Assembly: GCF_031846645.1 (NCBI RefSeq)
Contig: NZ_JAVRHN010000005.1
Coordinates: forward strand, 124,001 to 188,000
Reading direction: 5' to 3'
Origin: Autumnicola psychrophila
GTDB lineage: Bacteria > Bacteroidota > Bacteroidia > Flavobacteriales > Flavobacteriaceae
Length of the DNA: 64,000 nt
Below the pieces are notes generated by a model that saw only the letters and a list, made by a program, of their open reading frames with translations, did no database searches and was not told where the DNA came from. Each line of letters starts with the position of its first letter. Position 1 is the stretch's first letter. A program made the translations under genes and the position numbers. Of the stretch, positions 44,687 to 53,919 are shown in pieces.

Positions 44687-45424
44687 ATGGGTTATCTGCA
44701 TTCTATTGGTGAATACTTTTTAATGATTAAAGGGGTGTTTGGAAGAATGACCAAGCGCTCTGTTCTAAAAGAATTAATTTTCAAGGAAATAAATGAACTT
44801 ATAATAGGTTCTTTGGGTATTGTGGCTTTTCTATCGTTCTTCATTGGAGGGGTAGTTGCGCTTCAAACCGCTTTAAATCTAAACAATCCTTTAATTCCAA
44901 AAGCATTAATTGCTTATGCTGCCAGGCAATCCATAATTCTGGAATTCTCCCCTACATTTATCTCTATTATTATGGCAGGAAAAGTTGGATCTTTTATTAC
45001 TTCGAGCATAGGATCCATGAGGGTTACAGAGCAGATTGACGCCCTGGAAGTAATGGGAATAAACTCCCTTAATTACTTAATTTTCCCCAAAATTATTGCG
45101 ATGCTTACTTATCCGTTTGTTATTGCCATTTCCATGTTCCTGGGAATCGTAGGTGCTTATATGTCCGCGGTGTTAGGAGGCTTTGTGGTACCGGATGAAT
45201 TTGTAACAGGACTGCAGGATGATTTTGTTGGCTTTCAATTGTTTTATGCTTTCTTTAAAACATTTCTGTTTGCCTTGATTTTGGCAACTGTTCCTGCTTA
45301 TCACGGTTATTATATGACGGGTGGTTCACTGGAAGTTGGTAAAGCAAGTACCACTTCGTTTGTATGGACCAGTGTGGTAATTATTATTACCAATTATGTT
45401 GTAACGCAATTATTACTTAGTTGA
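44687..45424 (+). CDS. mlaE: MlaE-family ABC transporter permease
   Basis: This permease is of the type used for lipid transport between the membranes. From ATG 44687 (an in-frame TTG one codon earlier is less likely) it has 245 residues with about five helices. The MlaE pattern is clear: GIVAFLSFFIGGVVALQTAL, LEFSPTFISIIMAGKVGSFI, SSIGSMRVTEQIDALEVMGI and PAYHGYYMTGGSLEVGKAST. The ATPase gene begins 2 bases after its stop. The substrate-binding MCE (MlaD) gene is not next to them in this window. Confidence 0.93.
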   Translation: MGYLHSIGEYFLMIKGVFGRMTKRSVLKELIFKEINELIIGSLGIVAFLSFFIGGVVALQTALNLNNPLIPKALIAYAARQSIILEFSPTFISIIMAGKVGSFITSSIGSMRVTEQIDALEVMGINSLNYLIFPKIIAMLTYPFVIAISMFLGIVGAYMSAVLGGFVVPDEFVTGLQDDFVGFQLFYAFFKTFLFALILATVPAYHGYYMTGGSLEVGKASTTSFVWTSVVIIITNYVVTQLLLS

Positions 45425-45425
45425 T

Positions 45426-46190
45426 ATGATAGAAATAAAAGATCTACATAAAAGTTTTGCTGAACAGGATGTCCTAAAGGGAATAAGCTTTGTTTTCGAA
45501 ACCGGGAAAACAAATCTGATTATAGGACAGTCGGGGTCTGGTAAAAGTGTGCTCTTAAAGTCTATGCTGGGGCTGTTCACTCCGGAAAAAGGAACTATTG
45601 AATATGATGGAAAACCTTACTCTAATTTTAGTCCGGAGCAAAAAAGGGAACTCAGAAAAGAAATAGGAATGCTTTTCCAGGGTGGTGCTTTATTTGATTC
45701 CATGACGGTTGAAGAGAATGTAATGTTTCCTTTGAGAATGTTTAAAAAAGGTCGTAAAAAAGACTTTCTGGAACGGGTAAACGAAGTCCTGGAAAGAGTA
45801 AATCTTACCGGAAACGGTAAAAAATTCCCTGCAGAAATAAGTGGCGGAATGCAAAAGAGGGTGGCTATCGCGCGTGCAATTGTAAACCGTCCAAAATATT
45901 TGTTTTGTGATGAACCAAATTCAGGACTGGATCCTAAAACAGCCACAGTTATAGATAACCTTATCCACGAACTAACTGTAGAATATGATATTACTACTGT
46001 TGTAATCACCCACGACATGAATTCTGTCCTGGAAATCGGAGAAAATATCGCTTTCCTAAAAGATGGTGTACTTGCCTGGAAAGGTGACAAAAGCCAGATC
46101 TTTAAAACCGATAATGAGGCCGTAACTGATTTCGTATACTCTTCAGATTTGTTTAAAAAAGTAAAACAAGCGCAACTTCAGGGGCTGTAA
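45426..46190 (+). CDS. mlaF: MlaF-family ABC transporter ATP-binding protein
   Basis: This is the ATPase partner of the preceding permease, with 254 residues. Motifs: Walker A LIIGQSGSGKSVLLKSML, Q-loop GMLFQGGALFDSMTVEENV, ABC signature AEISGGMQKRVAIARAIV, Walker B KYLFCDEPNSGLDPKTA and H-loop TVVITHDMNSVLEIGENIAF. It is two bases downstream of the permease gene and convergent, 7 bases apart, with the DUF389 gene. The pair probably moves phospholipids or related lipids for outer-membrane maintenance. Confidence 0.95.
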   Translation: MIEIKDLHKSFAEQDVLKGISFVFETGKTNLIIGQSGSGKSVLLKSMLGLFTPEKGTIEYDGKPYSNFSPEQKRELRKEIGMLFQGGALFDSMTVEENVMFPLRMFKKGRKKDFLERVNEVLERVNLTGNGKKFPAEISGGMQKRVAIARAIVNRPKYLFCDEPNSGLDPKTATVIDNLIHELTVEYDITTVVITHDMNSVLEIGENIAFLKDGVLAWKGDKSQIFKTDNEAVTDFVYSSDLFKKVKQAQLQGL

Positions 46191-46196
46191 ACTAAT

Positions 46197-47636
46197 CTAA
46201 TTTACAGATTGTACAGCAAGTGTATCCAGAGATAACCTCACCTGCAGCCATTCTCTTAACTTATTCATTTCCCGTTGTTGTGTGCTTCGCGACATCGAAT
46301 TATCCCATTTCACGTTAAAAGTAGGAATAGTATCCATTCGGGTAAAGTCTGTTACAATACTATTTGAGTAACTTAACTGCTCGAGGTTGGTATAATTAAT
46401 CTTAGCCTCCCTGCTTATCGCCTGGAAGGGAATTCCCGCAGACCTGTACCTTAGTAATTCATTTTCCAGAAGCTGAATGCGCGCATCTTTATCTTCCACT
46501 ACCTGTTGATTTCTCACGTACAAATCCTCAAGTATTCCAGATTTAACTTCAGAAGTAAGCCGCGCTGCCATTTCAGAAGTCTGATCTGCTCCCTGATGAA
46601 TTCTTAGGGTGACTTCCTGTAATTCCTCCGTAGATCTGATCTCCTCAACCCAATCCTGAATTTGAGATTGAGGTACGGGACGACCTATTAAATATACATC
46701 TACAAACTTTGTTTTATAATCCTGGGCAAATTTCACTACTTCAGCTCCGGGATAATCGATCTGATTTTCCACAAACTCTTTTGTTCTCGTCACAAATACC
46801 TGCTCTCTAAGAAGGTTTACAAACAGAAAAATACTTGGGATCATTACAAGTATTGCTAACAAAGAAGCAAGCCTGGCAGTATTTCTTCGGCGTTTGCTAT
46901 TTGCATACTTTACTAAAGGAAAGCCAAGGACTTTCGCGACCACAAAGGTTGAAAGTGCTATAAAAACCGAATTTATGGCAAAGAGATATAAGGCGCCACC
47001 GGCATATTCCCAATTGGCGATTGCGAGGCCGTAACCAACAGTACAAAGTGGCGGCATAAGAGCTGTGGCTATAGCAACCCCCATAATTACACTGGCAATA
47101 GTTCCTTTTTTGGTTTTTGCTACAATTAATGCCAGACCACCAAAGATTGCGACAAGAACATCCAGAATAGTGGGATATGTACGTGCGACAAGTTCTGGTG
47201 TCTCCTGCTCTATAGGAGAAATAAGAAAGTAGAGGTAAGCCGTTAGCACACTCAGTACCACCATTACGGCCAGATTCACCAGAGAACGTTTTAACGTATC
47301 GATATCGTTTATGGCAACAGATAAACCAACTCCTACAATAGGTCCCATTAAAGGAGAAATAAGCATCGCACCAATTACCACTGCAGGACTGCTCACATTA
47401 AGACCAATGGAAGCCACAAAAATCGAAAAAATGAGGATCCAGGCGTTATGGCCTTTAAAAGAAATATCCTTCTTTACCGTCTCTATGGTGCTATCCCTAT
47501 CAGTATCCGTAAGGATATCCAGTAATTCTGCAAAGAACGACCTGGAATGTTTGATCAGATGCTTCGCGTCTGACGAAAGTTTGGCTTTGCCATTTCCAGC
47601 TTCCGGAGCAGCCGAAGAATTTTCATTGTTTTCCAT
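46197..47636 (-). CDS. DUF389-family membrane protein
   Basis: This 479-residue protein has a membrane part of about six helices (residues 68-265) containing the DUF389 stretches SSPAVVIGAMLISPLMGPIV and GVAIATALMPPLCTVGYGLA. A long soluble C-terminal region (about residues 280-479) includes a predicted coiled-coil segment DKDARIQLLENELLRYRSAG. The N-terminal 60 residues are hydrophilic. The family has no proven function. It lies 3 bases downstream of manC on the same strand, but the functional link is unclear. Confidence 0.9.
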   Translation of the reverse strand: MENNENSSAAPEAGNGKAKLSSDAKHLIKHSRSFFAELLDILTDTDRDSTIETVKKDISFKGHNAWILIFSIFVASIGLNVSSPAVVIGAMLISPLMGPIVGVGLSVAINDIDTLKRSLVNLAVMVVLSVLTAYLYFLISPIEQETPELVARTYPTILDVLVAIFGGLALIVAKTKKGTIASVIMGVAIATALMPPLCTVGYGLAIANWEYAGGALYLFAINSVFIALSTFVVAKVLGFPLVKYANSKRRRNTARLASLLAILVMIPSIFLFVNLLREQVFVTRTKEFVENQIDYPGAEVVKFAQDYKTKFVDVYLIGRPVPQSQIQDWVEEIRSTEELQEVTLRIHQGADQTSEMAARLTSEVKSGILEDLYVRNQQVVEDKDARIQLLENELLRYRSAGIPFQAISREAKINYTNLEQLSYSNSIVTDFTRMDTIPTFNVKWDNSMSRSTQQREMNKLREWLQVRLSLDTLAVQSVN

Positions 47637-47639
47637 CTG

Positions 47640-48719
47640 TTAACCGAGTTTATCCCCAAACTTATCAATTGCCATTTGCCGTATTTCTTTAATCCCCTGT
47701 TCGTTTTTCTTCGGAACAATAAGAAGCACCTGCTCGTTCTCCAGAACGATATAATCCTTAAGCCCTTCAAGTACCACTACCTTATTTTCTGCCGCTCTCA
47801 CAATATTGCCTTGAGAATCAAACGGAAGCAGTCGCGCATTAATTGCGGTATTCCCGTCTGCATCCTGAGGAAGTTGCTCCTGCAGGGATCCCCATGTGCC
47901 AAGGTCGTTCCACTCGAAATTGGCCGGAATCATATAAACATTTTCAGCCTTTTCAATGATTCCGTAGTCTATGGATATTTTGTTGGCAAGGTGATAATTG
48001 TCATTTATGAACTCCTGCTCATCTTGGGTATTCCAATATTCTTTTCCTTTCTGAAAGAGATTATACATCTCTGGCAGATACTTTTTAAAATTCTCTATTA
48101 TAGAAGAAGTTTTCCAAATAAAAATCCCTGCATTCCAGGCATAGTTGCCTTCTTCCAGAAATTTTTCAGCTCTTTTAAAGGAGGGTTTTTCTGTAAACTG
48201 TTCTACAGGAATGAGTTTTTCATTTTCAGATTGTTGAAACTTTATATATCCATATCCTGTGTTTGGAAATGTTGGCTTAATTCCCAGCGTAACAAGTTTG
48301 TCATTTTCATTAACAGCTTCAAAAGCAAAATTAACATCATCAACAAATTTTTCCAGCCCCTGGATCCAGTGATCACTTGGTGCCACCATCATAATGGCAT
48401 CCTTGTTCTTCTCCTGGATTTTTAAAGCTGCGAGAAGTATACTGGGAGCCGTGTCCCTCATCACGGGTTCCAGTATAATTTGTTCCTGTTTGATTGTGGG
48501 AATCTGTTTTTTTACAATTTCCTCATAACGTTCATTGGTGAGGATGATAATATTTTCCGATGGTACTATTTTTTCGAGACGGGCAAAGGTTGTCTGGATA
48601 AGTGTTTCCCCGGCTCCTAATATATCCTGAAATTGTTTAGGGCATTCTAAAGTACTCACAGGCCAAAACCTGGAACCTACTCCGCCGGCCATTAATATCG
48701 CGTAATAGTTACTATTCAT
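47640..48719 (-). CDS. manC: Mannose-1-phosphate guanylyltransferase
   Basis: This enzyme makes GDP-mannose from mannose-1-phosphate and GTP for surface polysaccharides. The 359 residues have the nucleotidyltransferase signature AILMAGGVGSRFWPVSTLEC, then IVPSENIIILTNERYEEIVK, a metal/nucleotide segment IMMVAPSDHWIQGLEKFVDD, the sugar-binding TFPNTGYGYIKFQ and FTEKPSFKRAEKFLEEGNYA. The C-terminal left-handed helix part ends DLGTWGSLQEQL and beyond. The isomerase domain of bifunctional ManC proteins is absent. It is first in a same-strand pair with the DUF389 gene and 11 bases downstream of the SprT-like gene. Confidence 0.95.
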   Translation of the reverse strand: MNSNYYAILMAGGVGSRFWPVSTLECPKQFQDILGAGETLIQTTFARLEKIVPSENIIILTNERYEEIVKKQIPTIKQEQIILEPVMRDTAPSILLAALKIQEKNKDAIMMVAPSDHWIQGLEKFVDDVNFAFEAVNENDKLVTLGIKPTFPNTGYGYIKFQQSENEKLIPVEQFTEKPSFKRAEKFLEEGNYAWNAGIFIWKTSSIIENFKKYLPEMYNLFQKGKEYWNTQDEQEFINDNYHLANKISIDYGIIEKAENVYMIPANFEWNDLGTWGSLQEQLPQDADGNTAINARLLPFDSQGNIVRAAENKVVVLEGLKDYIVLENEQVLLIVPKKNEQGIKEIRQMAIDKFGDKLG

Positions 48720-48730
48720 CTAACTCGTGA

Positions 48731-49330
48731 TTAAATTTTTAAAACTTCTACTTCAGCATTTGGCTGAAATAAGTAAATCTTTCCTGTTGAGATTTCCAAA
48801 CATTCATACCTCTTAATTCTTTTGGGTCCACGCTTAAAAGTCTTTCCGTTGTAAATTTGAAAAACTCCTCCAAAAGGCACCTCGAAGATATAATTTTTAT
48901 CGTTCTGTGGGTCGTAACTTTTTAAAGCTACCGAAAGTCTTGCATCCGTATCACTACTGGCTTTTGGGTTGCGAAAATGATGAGCAATTATAGGTAAAAG
49001 TTTATTCGGAAAAATTTCGGGTCTTATAAAAGGTAACATCAAATTTCGGAAAGTAAGTTTCCATTCCTGCCCATGGGGCTTTATATTCCTTCCGAATCTA
49101 TTAAAAGCTACCAGGTGAGCGATTTCGTGTATTAACGTTATGAGAAACCGATACTTATTTAGATTGGCGTTTATGGTGATTTGCTGTACTCCATCCGCCA
49201 TTTTCCGGTAATCACCATGCCTTGTTCTGCGCTCATTGACTATTTTAAGATGCACATTATTGGCTTGAATAAGCACAAAAACGGGCTCCAGCGCATGACC
49301 TGGTAAATATTTCTCAAGAATATGCTTCAT
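48731..49330 (-). CDS. SprT-like zinc metalloprotease-fold protein
   Basis: This 199-residue protein has the HExxH motif LITLIHEIAHLVAFNRFG (about residues 63-80) and PHGQEWKLTFRNLMLPFI downstream, which carries the third-ligand histidine, as in the SprT family. Related eukaryotic SPRTN proteins digest DNA-protein crosslinks, but bacterial SprT-like proteins are largely uncharacterised. The C-terminal part (RIKRYECLEISTGKIYLFQP) lacks the zinc-ribbon cysteines of some relatives. It lies between the SDR gene (5 bases upstream) and manC (11 bases downstream). Confidence 0.88.
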   Translation of the reverse strand: MKHILEKYLPGHALEPVFVLIQANNVHLKIVNERRTRHGDYRKMADGVQQITINANLNKYRFLITLIHEIAHLVAFNRFGRNIKPHGQEWKLTFRNLMLPFIRPEIFPNKLLPIIAHHFRNPKASSDTDARLSVALKSYDPQNDKNYIFEVPFGGVFQIYNGKTFKRGPKRIKRYECLEISTGKIYLFQPNAEVEVLKI

Positions 49331-49335
49331 TAAAA

Positions 49336-50016
49336 CTAGGGAGTACTATTGGAAACCTGTAATAATTTACCGTTGTAAAATTTATTTCCGGTTAAACTAA
49401 AATTGAAAATATATTCTGCCATTTCTTCTGCAGAAAGTGGCGCTTTGTAGCCGGGAAAAGCCTCTTCCAGCATTTCTGTTTGTACAGCCCCTAGTGCCAA
49501 AACGTTAAAAGAAGGACCGGTTTCTTTGTACTCTTCAGCAAGCAATTCAGTTAAATTAATGACGGCAGCTTTACTGGAACTATAGGCCGATAATCCGGGG
49601 AATTTCATGCTTCCCTGAACACCGCCCATTGTACTTACGTTCACCACGTGAGCTTCCTTTGCCATAAAAGGCAACATTTTCTGAATCATTCCTACTACTC
49701 CAATTACATTGGTTTGGTAGACACTATTGAAGTTTTCCAGGCTGAGTTCCTGAAAAGGTTTATTGATCAGCGTTCCAGCGTTATTGATGAGAATATCAAC
49801 TTTTTTCCATTCTGAAGAAATAAAACTGCTGACTTTTTCCAGATCTTTTTTTCTAGTTATGTCACAGGCGAATACTTTTACATTTTCAAGTTTAAGTTCC
49901 GAAACAGGTTGCGGATTACGGGATATGGCGAGTACCTTATGTCCGGCTTCCGAGAACTTTTTGGTTAGTTCGAAACCAATTCCCCGGCTTGTTCCGGTGA
50001 TGATCACATGCTTCAT
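49336..50016 (-). CDS. Short-chain dehydrogenase/reductase
   Basis: This 226-residue classical SDR has the cofactor motif IITGTSRGIGFELTKKF, the structural DILINNAGTLINKPFQ, the catalytic serine in VVNVSTMGGVQGS and the active-site Tyr-Lys pair in LSAYSSSKAAVINLTELL. The substrate cannot be deduced. It is 1 base downstream of the M28 peptidase gene, so the two, and probably the SprT-like gene, share a transcript. Confidence 0.92.
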   Translation of the reverse strand: MKHVIITGTSRGIGFELTKKFSEAGHKVLAISRNPQPVSELKLENVKVFACDITRKKDLEKVSSFISSEWKKVDILINNAGTLINKPFQELSLENFNSVYQTNVIGVVGMIQKMLPFMAKEAHVVNVSTMGGVQGSMKFPGLSAYSSSKAAVINLTELLAEEYKETGPSFNVLALGAVQTEMLEEAFPGYKAPLSAEEMAEYIFNFSLTGNKFYNGKLLQVSNSTP

Positions 50017-50017
50017 T

Positions 50018-51004
50018 TTAGTTGAGTTTTATTTCTTTTTCTTCAGTATTTGTCATTTTAAAGATGGCGGGAAAAACTGCATCTATTAAATTGGTCATAT
50101 GCTGAAAATCCATATTATCGGCCTCGTCTGAAACGTGGTGATAATATTCATAATTGGTGAAATCGAAAGTACTGATAGTTTGCGCCGGAATATTAAATTC
50201 CTCAAAAAATGGATAATTATCGCTCCGTTGAAAAAGTTTATATTCCTTTGCCTGCGGTAAAAATCCCAATACTTTTTCACCGGCATATTCATTAAGTTTT
50301 TCAGCAAAATTTGAATTTTCGTAGCCGGTCAAATATGCCATATGATCTTTTCCCTGCATCGGTATACCAATCATTTCAAGGTTAACGACCGCGTATAAAT
50401 CCAAATTTTCAGCTTTTAGCTTCTTCGCAATGTGTTCTGAACCTGTTAGGCCTAATTCTTCTCCGGAAAACAGCACGAACAATATACTCCTGCCGTTATT
50501 CTCCTTTAAAGCGAACTTTCTGGCCAGTTCCATTACTGCGACGGTGCCTGCTGCATTATCATTCGCACCATTGGCAATAGAATCGTTGCCCACGGCTTCC
50601 CCAAAACCAATATGGTCGTAGTGGGCGCCTATAATTATAAACTCGTCCTTTAATTCCGGATCATTCCCCTCTAAAAAGCCAACAACATTAAACGCTTCTT
50701 TCCCTTCAACTTCAAAGCGATCCCGATAATCTTCAAAATATGGCTCTACATCGTGCTCCTGGAAGTACTCTTCAATAAAAGTAGCTGCTTTCTCTATCCC
50801 TTCGGTTCCTGTAGCTCTTCCCTGCAGCTCATCTGAAGCTAAAAAGCGCAAATTTTCTTCAATTTTAGCTTCTGAAGCTTCAAAACTGGCTATTTCTGTC
50901 TCCTGAGCAGTAGCATCATCTGAATTTTTATCCTGAGTAGAGTTACAAGCGAGGAAAAATGCAGCAAAAAGCACTGCAGTTAATTTAAAGAGGCTATTTT
51001 TCAT
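50018..51004 (-). CDS. M28-family zinc aminopeptidase lipoprotein
   Basis: From ATG 51004 (preferred over a TTG at 51016) the protein has 328 residues. The lipoprotein signal is LFKLTAVLFAAFFLACNSTQ (cysteine at about residue 20). The M28 metal ligands are visible: GAHYDHIGFGEAVGND, GANDNAAGTVAVMELARKF, the Glu-Glu pair in VLFSGEELGLTGSEH, then NLEMIGIPMQGKDH, and the last histidine in YYHHVSDEADNMDFQ. It is expected in the envelope, trimming peptides. It is the first gene of a run continuing into the SDR and SprT-like genes. Confidence 0.93.
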   Translation of the reverse strand: MKNSLFKLTAVLFAAFFLACNSTQDKNSDDATAQETEIASFEASEAKIEENLRFLASDELQGRATGTEGIEKAATFIEEYFQEHDVEPYFEDYRDRFEVEGKEAFNVVGFLEGNDPELKDEFIIIGAHYDHIGFGEAVGNDSIANGANDNAAGTVAVMELARKFALKENNGRSILFVLFSGEELGLTGSEHIAKKLKAENLDLYAVVNLEMIGIPMQGKDHMAYLTGYENSNFAEKLNEYAGEKVLGFLPQAKEYKLFQRSDNYPFFEEFNIPAQTISTFDFTNYEYYHHVSDEADNMDFQHMTNLIDAVFPAIFKMTNTEEKEIKLN

Positions 51005-51022
51005 GTTTTTAATCAAAATTTA

Positions 51023-51052
51023 GAGGAGAGCCTAAAATGGCAATTATCGACT
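51023..51052 (-). repeat. Intergenic motif copy E
   Basis: On the minus strand AGTCGATAATTGCCATTTTA matches the other copies. It lies just upstream of the M28 peptidase gene and downstream of the pdhC terminator. Confidence 0.45.
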
Positions 51053-51096
51053 TATCATTAGGGCCGCTGCTCCCATTACCTGCTGGCACTAAAGAT

Positions 51097-51124
51097 AAAA
51101 AAATCCCACTGGAGTGTGGGATTT
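51097..51124 (-). terminator. Terminator of pdhA-pdhC
   Basis: AAATCCCAC and GTGGGATTT form a 9-base stem with a 6-base loop. On the minus strand it is followed by a run of seven Ts. It lies 29 bases beyond the pdhC stop. Confidence 0.85.
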
Positions 51125-51152
51125 TAATATTGCTTATTGAAAGAATCAATGT

Positions 51153-52805
51153 CTATGCTAACATAGTCACCGGATTCTCCATATACGTTTTTAATGTTTG
51201 TAGGAATGCCGCTCCGGTAGCTCCATCCACAGTTCTGTGGTCACAGGCTAACGTAAGTTTCATCGTATTCCCAACTACTATCTGTCCGTTTTTAACGACC
51301 GGTTTCTCCACGATTGCACCAACAGATAGAATAGCAGAGTTTGGCTGATTTATAATACTGGTGAATTCAACGATTCCAAACATTCCCAGGTTAGAAACAG
51401 TAAAAGTACTGCCTTCCATTTCCTGAGGTTGTAATTTTTTATTCCTGGCTTTACCGGCAAGGTTTTTCACGTTACCACCAATTTGCGTCATAGACATTTG
51501 GTCTGCAAATTTAAGCACGGGCACCACAAGGCCTTCATCTACTGCAACGGCCACACCCATGTGGATATGTTTTGCCATTTTCATAGAATCTTCACTCCAT
51601 TGGCTGTTCACCTGAGGATGCTTTCTAAGCGCCATTGCACTCGCTTTGATCACCATATCGTTAAAGGAAACCTTCACATCTGGCATCTCGTTAATTTGCT
51701 TACGGGAAGCCATTGCATTTTGCATATCCACCTCTATTGTAAGGTAGTAGTGCGGAGCTTTAAATTTGGACTCGCCCAACCTCTTCGCAATAACCTTACG
51801 CATCTGAGAATTTTTAACCTCCTCAAAGCTTTCTTCACCGGCAGGAACGTAAGGCTGTACAGAAGCCCTTTGATCTTCGCTACCTGCAGTACCCTTAGAT
51901 TGCTCAGCTGGTTTTTCTGAAGGTTTGTAAGACTCGATGTCTTTCTTTACAATTCTTCCGTTTTCACCGGAACCATCTACTTTAGAAAGGTCGATTCCTT
52001 TTTCTTCAGCCATTTTTTTAGCTAAAGGAGAAGCAAAAATTCTTCCGCCGTCCTTAGATTCTGAAGTAGTTCCCGGCTTCTCTTCTGTAGCCGCTACCTC
52101 TTTCTGCTTTTCTGCAGCTTTATCTTCTTTTTTCTCAGCTTTTTCTGAAGATTTCTTTTTTCCTCCGTCTTTACTTATTCCGGAAACATCTGTCCCTTCC
52201 GGGCCGATAATTGCCAAAAGGCTGTCTACTTTGGCAGTTTCACCTTCCTGAATTCCAATTTTTAATAAAGTCCCTTCATAGAAAGATTCAAACTCCATCG
52301 TTGCCTTATCGGTTTCGATTTCAGCAAGAATATCTCCTTCTTCAACTTTATCACCTTCTTTTTTGATCCATGTGGCAACAGTACCTTCTTCCATGGTATC
52401 ACTTAGGCGCGGCATTGTGATGATCTCTACTCCTTCCGGAATTTCACCATCACCGCTTTCTTCTTCGGAAGTTTCTTCTTCAGCTTCGTTTTTAGAATCA
52501 TCAGAAGATTTTTCTTCTTTCTTATCAGACGAGCCTCCGCCGTTAATAAGATCAGAAATATCCTCTCCTTCTTCACCAATTATAGCCAACAGTGTATCTA
52601 CAGGTGCAGTTTCACCTTCCTGTATACCAATATGAAGCAAGGTTCCTTCGTAGAAGGATTCGAACTCCATAGTCGCCTTATCGGTCTCTATTTCGGCAAG
52701 AATATCTCCTTCTTCAACCTTATCACCTTTTTTCTTAAGCCATTGTGCGACAACACCTTCTTCCATGGTGTCGCTCAATCGCGGCATATTAATTACTTCA
52801 GCCAT
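51153..52805 (-). CDS. pdhC: Pyruvate dehydrogenase E2, dihydrolipoamide acetyltransferase
   Basis: E2 forms the core of the pyruvate dehydrogenase complex and transfers acetyl groups from lipoyl arms to CoA. The 550 residues comprise two N-terminal lipoyl domains (about 1-78 and 130-205), each with the lipoylated lysine in the identical segment ILAEIETDKATMEFESFYEG. Acidic and Ala/Lys/Glu-rich linkers follow, then a peripheral subunit-binding domain (about 258-295, FASPLAKKMAEEKGIDLSKV) and the catalytic domain with the His-Asp motif DHRTVDGATGAAFL near the C-terminus. It follows the E1 alpha gene by 3 bases. Confidence 0.97.
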   Translation of the reverse strand: MAEVINMPRLSDTMEEGVVAQWLKKKGDKVEEGDILAEIETDKATMEFESFYEGTLLHIGIQEGETAPVDTLLAIIGEEGEDISDLINGGGSSDKKEEKSSDDSKNEAEEETSEEESGDGEIPEGVEIITMPRLSDTMEEGTVATWIKKEGDKVEEGDILAEIETDKATMEFESFYEGTLLKIGIQEGETAKVDSLLAIIGPEGTDVSGISKDGGKKKSSEKAEKKEDKAAEKQKEVAATEEKPGTTSESKDGGRIFASPLAKKMAEEKGIDLSKVDGSGENGRIVKKDIESYKPSEKPAEQSKGTAGSEDQRASVQPYVPAGEESFEEVKNSQMRKVIAKRLGESKFKAPHYYLTIEVDMQNAMASRKQINEMPDVKVSFNDMVIKASAMALRKHPQVNSQWSEDSMKMAKHIHMGVAVAVDEGLVVPVLKFADQMSMTQIGGNVKNLAGKARNKKLQPQEMEGSTFTVSNLGMFGIVEFTSIINQPNSAILSVGAIVEKPVVKNGQIVVGNTMKLTLACDHRTVDGATGAAFLQTLKTYMENPVTMLA

Positions 52806-52808
52806 AAT

Positions 52809-53810
52809 TTAGTTTACTTTATGTGATAAAAACGGGTAGTCTTCCTGTTCGTAAACAACGTCGTACATAATATTTTTATCAGGGAAATCTGACTCTTCAG
52901 CAAATTTCTCACATTCTGATACTTTATCCTTAACGCGTTTATCTATTTCTTTTATCTCCTTTTCAGAAGCATATTTTTTATCTTTTATAACATCCAGCAC
53001 CTGAGTGATAGGATCAAGTTTCTGATACTCGGCCACCTCATCTTTAGTACGGTATTTTTGGGCATCACTCATAGAGTGACCACGATACCTGTATGTCTTT
53101 AATTCAAGAAATGTTGGACCATCTCCTTTCCTGGCTCTTGCAATTGCTTCATCCAAGGCTTCAGCAACTTTTACCGGATTCATGGCATCTACAGGTCCGC
53201 AAGGCATTTCATAACCCTGACCAAGCTTCCAGATATCTGTTCCTTTTGCAGTACGTGCCACAGAAGTTCCCATAGCATAACCGTTATTCTCTACACAAAA
53301 AACAACCGGAAGATCCATTTTTACAGCCATGTTAAGCGTTTCATGAAGTGCTCCCTGGCGCGTCGCACCATCACCCATAAAAGTTAAAGTAACTGCATCT
53401 CTCTTAAAATACTTATCTGCAAAAGCAAGTCCTGCTCCCAACGGAATTTGTCCACCAACAATACCGTGACCTCCATAGAACCTGTGTTCTTTAGAGAAGA
53501 TATGCATCGACCCACCGAGTCCCATAGATGTACCGGTTTTTTTACCGTAAAGTTCCGCCATTACTCTTTTAGGATCTACTCCCATTCCAATAGGCTGAAC
53601 GTGATTACGATAAGCGGTGATCATCTTGTCCTTTTCCAAATCCATAGCATGAAGTGCTCCTGCAAGGATAGCTTCCTGCCCGTTGTAAAGGTGTAAGAAG
53701 CCTCTAACCTTTTGTTGAATATAAACCTGCGCAAGTTTATCTTCAAATTTGCGCCAAAATAACATATCCTCATACCACTTTATATAGGTGGCTTTTGTGA
53801 TTTTCTTCAT
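52809..53810 (-). CDS. pdhA: Pyruvate dehydrogenase E1 component, alpha subunit
   Basis: E1 alpha, with E1 beta, decarboxylates pyruvate using thiamine diphosphate. The 333 residues have the ThDP motif TFMGDGATRQGALHETLNMA followed by PVVFCVENNGYAMGTS, and the phosphorylation-loop type segment KTYRYRGHSMSDAQKYRTKD. The N-terminus includes RGFLHLYNGQEAILAGALHA. E1 beta is not in the window, so the alpha/E2 pair is separated from beta here, which is usual in flavobacteria. Two TATTTTTG boxes lie upstream. Confidence 0.97.
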   Translation of the reverse strand: MKKITKATYIKWYEDMLFWRKFEDKLAQVYIQQKVRGFLHLYNGQEAILAGALHAMDLEKDKMITAYRNHVQPIGMGVDPKRVMAELYGKKTGTSMGLGGSMHIFSKEHRFYGGHGIVGGQIPLGAGLAFADKYFKRDAVTLTFMGDGATRQGALHETLNMAVKMDLPVVFCVENNGYAMGTSVARTAKGTDIWKLGQGYEMPCGPVDAMNPVKVAEALDEAIARARKGDGPTFLELKTYRYRGHSMSDAQKYRTKDEVAEYQKLDPITQVLDVIKDKKYASEKEIKEIDKRVKDKVSECEKFAEESDFPDKNIMYDVVYEQEDYPFLSHKVN

Positions 53811-53860
53811 ATCTAAGTATAAAATTTAGGCCGGACACATGGATTTTGCCAAGCGGATAA

Positions 53861-53868
53861 CAAAAATA
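53861..53868 (-). promoter_or_regulatory. Putative -7 box of pdhA-pdhC
   Basis: On the minus strand TATTTTTG matches the consensus, about 50 bases before the pdhA ATG. A second identical box lies at 53903-53910. No clear -33 TTG was found for either. Confidence 0.4.
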
Positions 53869-53919
53869 CTATTTTCAGTAAGAATGAAAAACAGTTTTGC
53901 TGCAAAAATAACGAAAACA

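Noticed and set aside
52160..52800. Repeated sequence in pdhC as a possible recombination artefact
   Set aside because: The two near-identical stretches are the two lipoyl domains normally found in E2; duplication of this domain is usual.
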